A DNA stretch of 64,000 nt. It comes from Paracoccus chinensis (GTDB lineage Bacteria > Pseudomonadota > Alphaproteobacteria > Rhodobacterales > Rhodobacteraceae). How positions within the stretch are numbered: the first letter of the stretch is position 1; every line of letters starts with the position of its first letter. The notes under the pieces are model-generated. The model had not been told where the DNA came from. It saw only the letters and a list, made by a program, of their open reading frames with translations, and made no database searches. Positions 17,156 through 23,708 of the stretch are shown here, piece after piece. Location of the stretch: the NCBI RefSeq assembly GCF_900102885.1, contig NZ_FNGE01000001.1, forward strand, positions 186,001 through 250,000, written 5' to 3'. Made by a program: the position numbers and the translations under genes.

Positions 17156-17808
17156 GCGGCAGGCACCTTGAAGCAGAGCGCCAGGCCTCCTCAGGAGTAC
17201 TGGTGCCTTCCTGCGCGATGCACTCCTGAACTTCGGCCCAGCTGGCGCGCAGCGCGCCGGGTCTCGGCGTCCGTCTGGCGAGGTCGGGACTCCGGCCTTT
17301 CCGCTCCATCTAAATCCGAGGAACTTTGCCTTCCTGACGGCTTGGTGCTGATGAAAATAGACTCGTCCATCAATGGCAAACGCATCAATCCGCCTTCGTG
17401 GCCCCCTGGCAAAGGTCGGCAGAAACCTGCAGCTTGACCTTGGCTGAAGCGCTGATGGCTCCTCGCAACGAGCGCTGCCCCGAGGGGCTCGCCTCATGCC
17501 TGTTGTTCGAAGCCTGCAGCCGCGATCAGCGACACCGGTCATCGGCATAGACTTGGCAGGCCGTGTGACGCGCCGCCGCTCCCCTTGTCCATTCCCGGCG
17601 TCAGCACTGTCGCGGACCGTTGGGGCGTAGCCATGCGTTTTCGGGATGCTGCGGGACCTGCTTGATCCCGACATGGCCAAGGTCAGGCCAAGCGCATGAT
17701 CTCACCTGCATGATAAGCTTCCCGAGGTCGCATTTACCTTGGACCGCGTCACGGCGGGCATTGCCGCATTAGTACCACCTTAGGTCTATCAGAGCTCGAA
17801 GCCTGCGC
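17156..17808. other. 650-bp stretch with no convincing gene
   Basis: Between accA and the end of fliP I find no frame with family resemblance, a good start or the high third-position GC of the neighbours. Frames are broken and the base composition is visibly lower in GC than either side. A weak inverted repeat (AGGCACC at 17161 and GGTGCCT about 40 bases later) could be the accA terminator. A short frame near 17538 reads VIGIDLAG, faintly like the N-terminus of IS110-type transposases, but nothing after it supports that. It may be the scar of a deletion or old insertion at the edge of the flagellar cluster. Confidence 0.5.
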
Positions 17809-18729
17809 TCATCCACCACCCTGGTAGCCCCGCACCAAGGCCGCAGCGATCAGTCCCCAGCCATCGACCGCCACGAAGAAGGCCAGCTTGAAGGGCAGCG
17901 CGACCACGGTGGGCGGCACCATCATCATCCCCATCGACATCAGGATCGCGGAAACCACCAGGTCGATGATCAGGAAGGGCAGCGAGACAAGAAAGCCGAT
18001 GGCGAAGGCGCGCTCGATCTCGGTCAGCATGAAGGCGGGCACCAATAGCGACAAGGGGGCTGTCTCGGGATCCGGCATGTCACCCTGAGCCGTTTCTGGT
18101 GCGAAAGGGCCGGGCTGCGACACCTCGGGGCGCGGCGCCACCTCGGCCAGGGCGGCCATCGTGTCAAGGTCGGTACGCTCGGCCATGAAGCGGCGGAAGG
18201 GCTCGATTCCGCGATCGAAGGCCGTGTCCAGTGCGATCTCGCCCCGCGTCAGCGGCGCGCCCGCGACCTCCCAGGCATCCCGCAGCACCGGGTCCATCAC
18301 GTACCAGCTGAGGAACAGGGCAAGGCTGACGATCAGCATGTTCGGCGGCGACTGCTGCAGCCCGATCGCCTGCCGCATGATCGACAGCACCGTCACGACA
18401 AAGGGAAAGCAGGTCACCATGACCGCGAGCCCGGGCGCGAGCGACAGCAGCGTCAGCCCCACCACGAGGATCACGGCATTCTGGCTGACCCCGCCCGCAG
18501 CCTGGGTGGCAAGACCCGAAAGATCCTGCGCTGCCGTGCTGTCCGGCAACGCTGCAAGGACAGCCAGCGCAACCCAACCAAGCGGGCAGCATATCCCACA
18601 GGCCCTGCTCTGCCTTGACGCTGCCGAACCCATTTCGGTCGTCGCCCGGCCAGGGCCGCTTGGCGCGATCATTGCAGGAATTGGCGCCCCCCTGCCGCGC
18701 CCGTCGCCGCCACCGCCCTTCGCAGTCAT
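17809..18729 (-). CDS. fliP: Flagellar export gate protein FliP
   Basis: Core membrane component of the flagellar type III export gate. The 306-residue reading has the FliP landmarks VVTVLSIMRQAIGLQQSP, the FLSWYVMDPV helix, PAFMLTEIERAFAIGFLVSLPFLIID and the C-terminal MSMGMMMVPPTVVALPFKL. FliP normally has a cleaved signal peptide. Here the hydrophobic WVALAVLAALPDSTAAQ segment lies about 50 residues in, so the true start may be an internal Met near residue 34. The upstream ATG overlaps the fliN stop (ATGA), which argues for the long form. Last gene of the leftward fliF-fliH-fliN-fliP run. FliQ is not adjacent. Confidence 0.94.
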   Translation of the reverse strand: MTAKGGGGDGRGRGAPIPAMIAPSGPGRATTEMGSAASRQSRACGICCPLGWVALAVLAALPDSTAAQDLSGLATQAAGGVSQNAVILVVGLTLLSLAPGLAVMVTCFPFVVTVLSIMRQAIGLQQSPPNMLIVSLALFLSWYVMDPVLRDAWEVAGAPLTRGEIALDTAFDRGIEPFRRFMAERTDLDTMAALAEVAPRPEVSQPGPFAPETAQGDMPDPETAPLSLLVPAFMLTEIERAFAIGFLVSLPFLIIDLVVSAILMSMGMMMVPPTVVALPFKLAFFVAVDGWGLIAAALVRGYQGGG

Positions 18730-18974
18730 GCGGCGGCCGGGCCGAGGATGCGCACGGCCAGGCGGCCCTCGCCATGTTCGACAAGCTCGCCGCGGGCCAC
18801 GACTTTGTCGCCGATGCAGATTTCGACCCCGTCCGCGGCATCCTGGTCCAGCGGCAGCACGTCCTCGGCCTGAAGGCGCGCGAGGTCCGCCACTGACATC
18901 CGCGTGCGGCCGATGCGGATCGCGATCTCGACCTGGATCTGCTCGGTCGGGATCAGGCCCTGTTCCAGGTCCAT
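18726..18974 (-). CDS. fliN: Flagellar motor switch protein FliN
   Basis: An 82-residue single SpoA/SPOA domain protein of the C-ring: LARLQAEDVLPLDQDAADGV and VARGELVEHGEGRLAVRI match FliN/SctQ C-terminal domains. It is somewhat shorter than E. coli FliN (137 residues) because it lacks the variable N-terminus, as in many alphaproteobacteria. It sits one base after the fliH-like gene stop and overlaps the fliP start by 4 bp. Binding partners FliM and FliG are not encoded in the window. Confidence 0.9.
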   Translation of the reverse strand: MDLEQGLIPTEQIQVEIAIRIGRTRMSVADLARLQAEDVLPLDQDAADGVEICIGDKVVARGELVEHGEGRLAVRILGPAAA

Positions 18975-18975
18975 G

Positions 18976-19536
18976 TCATTCCACCTCTATCATCTCGAGG
19001 ACAAGGCCGCGCAACTGCTCGGTTACGCGCGCAACCTCCCAGGTCGCGGTGCCGCCCAGCATCTCGGCCTCGATGCACCCCTCGGGTCCCGAGGGATCGA
19101 TCCCGATCGCCTCGATGCCGGTCATGGCGAGGCAGGCGGCCGTGAAAGGCGCCATGTCCGGCCCGCATCGGATCTTCACGGTCAGCGGCGCGACCGAGGC
19201 CGCAACCTGCCGCAACTCGGCCAGAAGCGCCGCTTCCAGCCGCGCCCGCGCCACGACCGGCATGATCCCGTCCAGAAGCGCCCCGACCAAAGGCGCAAGT
19301 GCCTGGACCTGCCCCTCTCCTGCAGCAAGGCGGGCGGCGCCTTCGGCCTCGAGTCGCTCGGACAGTCCGCTCAGGGCGGCGCAAAGCTGGTCGAGCTGCA
19401 GGGCCTCCGCCTCTCGCCGACCCTGTGAAAGACCTTCGGCAAAGGCGGCCTCCAGGTCGGACTGGGCGAAGACAGGCGGCGGTGACGCCTTCTCGGCACC
19501 AGTGTCGAAGCGTTCCAGCTGAAGCAGCGCGCCCAT
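18976..19536 (-). CDS. fliH: FliH-like flagellar assembly protein
   Basis: A 186-residue soluble protein between fliF and fliN. It has an acidic, alanine-rich helical N-terminal half (coiled-coil-like, with SDLEAAFAEGLSQGRREAE) and a C-terminal domain resembling FliH/HrpE regulators of the export ATPase. Sequence similarity in this family is weak, so the call rests on position, size and helical character. In other bacteria FliH tethers the ATPase FliI to the C-ring; fliI is not in this window. The stop shares one base with the fliN leader, and the start overlaps the fliF stop. Confidence 0.7.
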   Translation of the reverse strand: MGALLQLERFDTGAEKASPPPVFAQSDLEAAFAEGLSQGRREAEALQLDQLCAALSGLSERLEAEGAARLAAGEGQVQALAPLVGALLDGIMPVVARARLEAALLAELRQVAASVAPLTVKIRCGPDMAPFTAACLAMTGIEAIGIDPSGPEGCIEAEMLGGTATWEVARVTEQLRGLVLEMIEVE

Positions 19537-21116
19537 CAGGCTTCCTCCTTCTGGCCGATCCAGCCCGACAGGATGCGCATGCTTTCCTCCTGACGCTCGC
19601 GCATCAGCTCGCGCAGGCGGGCCACGGGATCGGCCAGCGCGGCGGGCGGCGTCACCTCGAACTCGGGCGCCGCAGCCGACAGGCTCGGCAGTTCCGCCCC
19701 GGAGGCAGCCCCGGGCGGCGCAAGGGCAGGCGCAAGGATCTCGCCCGCGCCTGCGCCCGAGTTGTCCAGCAGCGCGGGCTCGGCGCTGCCCGAGCGTGCG
19801 CGCAGGATGGGACGCATCACGACCATCGCCACGGTCAGCGCGAAGAACCCGATCAGCGCCAGCCGGGCCAGGTCGTTCAGCGGCAACTGCGCCAGCAGCC
19901 CGCCGGGTTCGGCCGAGCTGCCCTCGGTGCCAAGCGCCGAGAAGGGCAGCGACTTGACGGTGATGACATCGCCCCGCGCCTCGTCGAAGCCCACGGCCGA
20001 GGCGACAAGCTCGCGCAGCGCCTCCAGTTCCGGCTCGCTGCGGGGCACCAGGGTTTCGGTGCCGTCGGGGGCCTTTTCGGCCGTGCCGTTCACCAGCACC
20101 GCCACCGTCAGCCGCCGCGTGGCACCGGGCTGGCGCAGGACCTCGCGCGTCAGTCGGCTCACCTCATAATTCTGCCGCTGCCGCGTTTCCGAACTGGATG
20201 TCCGGCTCTGCTCGCCCTGTGCGCCCGTCCCCTCGGGCAGGTTCGACGAGGCCGTGACCGCCGCCTGCTCGCCGTTGGTGGACTGGTCGGTGGTTTCCTC
20301 GTTTTCCTGCGAGACCAGCGCGCGGCCGTTCGGGTCGAAGGTCTGCTCGGACAGCTGCTCGGTTTCGGTCACCAGGTCGAGGTTCAGTTCCACGATTGCA
20401 TTGCCGGGGCCGACATGGGGCTCGAGGATGCGCTCGACGTTGCGCTTCATCTCGGCCGCGCGGTCGGCGGCGACGGTTTCCTCGCCGGTTGAGACGATGC
20501 CGCGGGCGCTGTCGATCACCTTGACCCGCTCGGGATCGAGCCCGGGCACCGCCGAGGAGACCAGGAACTGCAGCGACTGCGCCTGCCGGGCGTCCAGCGT
20601 GCCCCCGCTCATCGTGACCGTGACCGAGGCCGCCCCGCCCGCGTCACGCCGATAGCCCCGCGTGGAAGGAGGCGCGACATGCACGCGCGCCGCCTTGACA
20701 CCCGGAACCGTCAGGATGGTGCGGGCAAGCTCGCCTTCCTTCGCCCGCCAATAGGCCGCGTCGAACATCTGCGAGGTCGTGCCGAAGCCCGACATCCCGT
20801 CCAAGATCTCGTAGCCCGCGCCGCCCTGTGAGGGCAGACCCATGCCCGCCAGCGTCATCCGCAGCCGGTCTCGTTCTGCCTCGGCGACCCAGATAGCGTC
20901 GCCACGGATTTCCGAAGGGATGCCGGTCTTGTCGAGCTCGGCCATCACCTCGCCGGCCCGGGCCGAATCGAGGCCGGAATAGAGCAGCGCCATGGGCGTG
21001 CGGCTGGCCAGCCAGGCAAAGCCCGCAACGGCCACGAAGGTCAGCAGGAACGCCGCCCCGATCAGCCGCTTCTGGCTGGCACTGCGGTCGTTCCAGTACT
21101 CGGCAAGCTTCTGCAT
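19536..21116 (-). CDS. fliF: Flagellar MS-ring protein FliF
   Basis: A 526-residue inner-membrane ring protein. The N-terminal helix (about residues 19-37) is followed by the YscJ/FliF periplasmic domains, with MALLYSGLDSARAGEVMAEL and VPGVKAARVHVAPP. The FliF C-terminal domain has SLQFLVSSAVPGLDPERVKVID, then a second transmembrane helix near residues 415-435 and a cytoplasmic tail that in FliF binds FliG. First gene of the leftward run, transcribed from the divergent region shared with fliL. Confidence 0.96.
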   Translation of the reverse strand: MQKLAEYWNDRSASQKRLIGAAFLLTFVAVAGFAWLASRTPMALLYSGLDSARAGEVMAELDKTGIPSEIRGDAIWVAEAERDRLRMTLAGMGLPSQGGAGYEILDGMSGFGTTSQMFDAAYWRAKEGELARTILTVPGVKAARVHVAPPSTRGYRRDAGGAASVTVTMSGGTLDARQAQSLQFLVSSAVPGLDPERVKVIDSARGIVSTGEETVAADRAAEMKRNVERILEPHVGPGNAIVELNLDLVTETEQLSEQTFDPNGRALVSQENEETTDQSTNGEQAAVTASSNLPEGTGAQGEQSRTSSSETRQRQNYEVSRLTREVLRQPGATRRLTVAVLVNGTAEKAPDGTETLVPRSEPELEALRELVASAVGFDEARGDVITVKSLPFSALGTEGSSAEPGGLLAQLPLNDLARLALIGFFALTVAMVVMRPILRARSGSAEPALLDNSGAGAGEILAPALAPPGAASGAELPSLSAAAPEFEVTPPAALADPVARLRELMRERQEESMRILSGWIGQKEEA

Positions 21117-21123
21117 TCCGCCC

Positions 21124-21144
21124 TCTCGAATCGTTCTCGAATCG
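21124..21144. repeat. Tandem 11-bp direct repeat in the fliF-fliL control region
   Basis: TCTCGAATCG occurs twice with an 11-bp period, a few bases upstream of the fliF start on its strand. One helical turn of spacing places both copies on the same DNA face, a common layout for regulator binding. The protein is unknown. Confidence 0.4.
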
Positions 21145-21171
21145 ACAGGAACGGTGATGGCACGGGGCCGA

Positions 21172-21186
21172 TTAAGAATTGGTTAG
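21172..21186. promoter_or_regulatory. CtrA-like box in the divergent fliF/fliL promoter region
   Basis: The string TTAA-GAATTGG-TTAG matches the CtrA recognition sequence TTAA-N7-TTAA at 7 of 8 specified bases. It lies midway between the fliF start (minus strand, 21116) and the fliL start (plus strand, 21228). In Rhodobacteraceae the flagellar genes are often under the CckA-ChpT-CtrA phosphorelay, so one site here could control both flagellar runs. Assignment rests on motif and context. Confidence 0.5.
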
Positions 21187-21227
21187 CCCCCTGCTGCTAC
21201 TCCGGTCCCATCAGGACGGAGAATCAG

Positions 21228-21710
21228 ATGACGGACATCAGCGAACCGCTTGACGCATCGCCCCCCCGGCCATTGCTGAAACGGCTGCGTCCGGTGCTGC
21301 TGCCGGTCCTGGCGCTGGCAACGGGGGCAGGCACAACGGCCACGGGGCTCTGGTCGCCGATGGCAATGCTGCGCCCTACCGAACCCGCCCCGGCCGAGGT
21401 GCAGGCGCCCCCTGCCGCGACCTTCCTCGACGTGCCGCGCATCGTGCTGACACTGCCGGGCGAGCGGACGCAGACGCTGGCGCTGGCCGTCACGCTCGAG
21501 GTCGCGCCCGAGGCGCTTGCTCAGGCGCGGCTGCTGATGCCGCGCATCACCGACAGCTACAACGGCTTCCTGTCGCAGATCGACGCAGCCGCCTTCAGCC
21601 GCCGCGGCATCCTGGAAATCCTGCGCGGCGAGCTTGCGACCCGCACCCGCTTCGTCCTGGGCGACTCGGCTCTTCGCGACCTTCTCATCACCGAGTTCCG
21701 TATCCAATGA
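21228..21710 (+). CDS. fliL: Flagellar basal body-associated protein FliL
   Basis: A 160-residue protein with an N-terminal cytoplasmic tail, one membrane helix (about residues 24-45) and a periplasmic stomatin-like domain. The C-terminal half shows FliL landmarks: LAVTLEVAPEALAQARLLMP, then LSQIDAAAFSRRGILEILRGEL and LRDLLITEFRIQ. FliL supports stator function and high torque. The ATG follows a good ribosome binding site (AGGACGGAG). Its stop overlaps the next gene by 4 bp. First gene of the rightward flagellar run. Confidence 0.9.
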   Translation: MTDISEPLDASPPRPLLKRLRPVLLPVLALATGAGTTATGLWSPMAMLRPTEPAPAEVQAPPAATFLDVPRIVLTLPGERTQTLALAVTLEVAPEALAQARLLMPRITDSYNGFLSQIDAAAFSRRGILEILRGELATRTRFVLGDSALRDLLITEFRIQ

Positions 21711-22045
21711 CCCTTTCCCTCATCCTGCAAGTCGCGCTGGTGGTCGCGGGACTGGCCGTGGCCGGCTTCTGCCATGTCCTCGCGCGGCGCCTGCGCAAGC
21801 TGAACGACCTGGAAACCGGCTTGGGGGGCGCGATTGCCGTCATGGCGGCCGAGATCGCGCGGCTGGAGGCGGCGTTGGCTGCCGCTCAGGCGGGCGCCAC
21901 GACCGCCAGCGACGGCCTTGCGCGCGAGATCGAGAAGGCCAAGTCCGAACGCGCCTATTGGGCGCTGCAGCAGCAGTTCCTGCCCCAGGCGGCGCCCGCC
22001 CGTCCGCTGCGCCGCCGGCGGGTCAAGGAGGCCGGCCATGCCTGA
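21707..22045 (+). CDS. Small membrane protein of unknown function in the flagellar operon
   Basis: 112 residues: one N-terminal membrane helix (SLILQVALVVAGLAVAGFCHVL), then an arginine-rich segment and a long alanine-rich helix, probably coiled coil, ending in a basic tail (PLRRRRVKEAGHA). I recognise no family. It overlaps fliL by 4 bp and the MotE-like gene by 8 bp, so it is cotranslated with motility genes. Topology (single helix plus cytoplasmic or periplasmic coil) suggests a structural partner of FliL or the stator. This is inference from context only. Confidence 0.8.
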   Translation: MTLSLILQVALVVAGLAVAGFCHVLARRLRKLNDLETGLGGAIAVMAAEIARLEAALAAAQAGATTASDGLAREIEKAKSERAYWALQQQFLPQAAPARPLRRRRVKEAGHA

Positions 22046-22577
22046 CCGCATCTTCTGGATGGGCAGCGCCATCGCCCTTGTCGCGGGACTGGCCATCGCG
22101 CAGGGGGACCGGCTCGCGCGCTCGCTGACAGCCGAGGCCGCTCCGGCCGAGCTGCTCGACGGCTGCACCGACATTCCCGAGGCCGTGGCCCTGGCCGAAA
22201 CGCTGCGGCTGCGGGGCATCGCCGTGGACCGCGCGCTGGCCGATCTCGAGCGCCGCAAGGGCGAGATCGCCGCCGCCGAAGCGCAGATCACAGCGCGGCT
22301 CCTGTCCCTGAAAAAGGCCAAAGCTGCGCTGGGAGAAACCCGCGCGGGCCAGGACGCGGGCCGCAGCGAGGGGATCGAGCGGCTGATCGCCGTCTATGAC
22401 GCGATGAAGCCTGCCGAGGCCGCGACGATCATCGCGGCCCTGCCGCCCGATTTCGCGGCCGAGATCCTGACGCGCGTCCAGCCCGACGCGGGCGCGCGCA
22501 TCATCGCCCAGATCGACCCGGGCCAGGCCGCGGTCCTGACCGCTCACATGGGCGCGCGCCGCCTGACCGGAGACTGA
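22038..22577 (+). CDS. MotE-like protein (MgtE N-terminal-like domain)
   Basis: A 179-residue protein with an N-terminal membrane helix or signal (WMGSAIALVAGLAIAQG), a central coiled coil (about residues 70-115) and a C-terminal MgtE-N-like domain. That domain carries the pattern YDAMKPAEAATIIAALPPD then LTRVQPDAGARIIAQIDPGQAA. This organisation matches MotE, a periplasmic chaperone-like partner of the stator protein MotC in rhizobia. It lies directly before motA (4-bp gap), supporting a stator role. Gene names differ between genomes, so I give no symbol. Confidence 0.78.
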   Translation: MPDRIFWMGSAIALVAGLAIAQGDRLARSLTAEAAPAELLDGCTDIPEAVALAETLRLRGIAVDRALADLERRKGEIAAAEAQITARLLSLKKAKAALGETRAGQDAGRSEGIERLIAVYDAMKPAEAATIIAALPPDFAAEILTRVQPDAGARIIAQIDPGQAAVLTAHMGARRLTGD

Positions 22578-22581
22578 GCCC

Positions 22582-23448
22582 ATGTTCGGCATCATCGGCA
22601 TCGTCCTGACCTTCGCCATGGTCTTCGGCGGCTATATCCTCGCCGGCGGCAAGATGGCGGTGATCACCCATTCGCTGCCCTTCGAGATGATGATGATCGG
22701 CGGCGCGGCGGTGGGGTCGTACCTGCTGTCGAACGACGGCGCGACCCTGAAGCACACGGTTCCGGGCATCCTGCGCGCCTTCAAGGGGCCGCGCTGGCAC
22801 GAGGCCGACAACACGCAGATGCTGTGCCTGCTGTTCCAGCTGCTCAAGATCGCGCGCTCGAACCCCGTGGCGCTGGAAGAGCATGTCGAGAATCCGCAGG
22901 GGTCCGCAATCTTTCAGGCCTATCCCGCGATTCTAGCAGATGAGAACGCGGTGACGCTGATCACCGACACGATGCGCTCGGCCAGCCTCAACTACGACGA
23001 CCCCTACCAGGTCGAGGACATGCTCGCCCGCCGCATCGCCCTGATGAAGGAAGAGGCGATGCATGTCCCGCACGCGCTGCAGAACATGGCCGACGCCCTG
23101 CCCGCGCTGGGGATCGTCGCGGCCGTGCTGGGCGTCATCAAGACCATGGGGGCGATCGACCAGCCGCCCGAGGTGCTGGGCGGCATGATCGGCGGCGCGC
23201 TGGTCGGCACCTTCCTGGGCGTCTTCCTCGCCTATGGACTGGTCGCGCCCTTGTCGCAGCGGCTGGCAGCGGTGATGAAGCAGGACCTCGCCTTCTACGA
23301 GGTCATCAAATCGGTGCTGATCGCGGGGCTGCACCAGCACGCGACGAACCTCTGCGTCGAGGTGGGCCGCCAAGCCGCGCCCGAGCACCTGCGCCCGAGC
23401 TTCACCGAGGTCGAAAGCGCGCTGCGCGAGATGAAGAAGGCCGCATGA
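22582..23448 (+). CDS. motA: Flagellar motor stator protein MotA
   Basis: Proton-conducting stator subunit, 288 residues with four membrane helices and a large cytoplasmic loop. Characteristic strings are the N-terminal GIVLTFAMVFGGYILAGG, the loop around LNYDDPYQVEDML, and the conserved proline region ALPALGIVAAVLGVIKTMG, followed by GGMIGGALVGTFLGVFLAYG. MotB, its obligatory partner, is not next to it or elsewhere in the window. The stop overlaps the following small ORF by 4 bp. Confidence 0.96.
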   Translation: MFGIIGIVLTFAMVFGGYILAGGKMAVITHSLPFEMMMIGGAAVGSYLLSNDGATLKHTVPGILRAFKGPRWHEADNTQMLCLLFQLLKIARSNPVALEEHVENPQGSAIFQAYPAILADENAVTLITDTMRSASLNYDDPYQVEDMLARRIALMKEEAMHVPHALQNMADALPALGIVAAVLGVIKTMGAIDQPPEVLGGMIGGALVGTFLGVFLAYGLVAPLSQRLAAVMKQDLAFYEVIKSVLIAGLHQHATNLCVEVGRQAAPEHLRPSFTEVESALREMKKAA

Positions 23449-23708
23449 TGCTGGCGGCTCTTGCCCTTGCCGCCGCCCAGGCGCTCAGCCCCGCCGCGGC
23501 CGCCTTTGTCGATGACGCGACCGCGCGCCTGCTGGCCGGAGAGGAGCTTGCCCCCGACTTTCCCGTCCGGCTGCAGGCCCTGCCCCCCGACCAGCGGCTG
23601 CTGGTGATCGTCTATTTGCGCCGCGCGGGCTTTCTGGCGGACGTGGTGATGCCGGTGGACTGGGTGATCTCGCCCGCAGGCCCCGCCGAGACCGAGGGTG
23701 GAAAATGA
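23445..23708 (+). CDS. Small protein of unknown function between motA and flhA
   Basis: 87 residues beginning MMLAALALAAAQALSPAAAA, which looks like a signal peptide, followed by a compact domain containing LQALPPDQRLLVIVYLRRAG and a short acidic tail. I recognise no family, and it does not resemble FliQ (two hydrophobic helices) or MotB. It overlaps motA and flhA by 4 bp on each side, so it is almost certainly translated with them. A small periplasmic flagellar accessory protein is plausible. Confidence 0.78.
   Translation: MMLAALALAAAQALSPAAAAFVDDATARLLAGEELAPDFPVRLQALPPDQRLLVIVYLRRAGFLADVVMPVDWVISPAGPAETEGGK

Noticed and set aside
17538-17561. VIGIDLAG string suggesting an IS110 transposase start
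   Set aside because: Only eight residues agree and the frame soon ends; there are no terminal repeats, no target duplication and no catalytic residues. Kept only as a weak hint in a finding.
17769-17783. TTAG-N7-TTAG, resembling a half-degenerate CtrA site
   Set aside because: Both half-sites deviate from TTAA and it lies downstream of fliP, not at a promoter.
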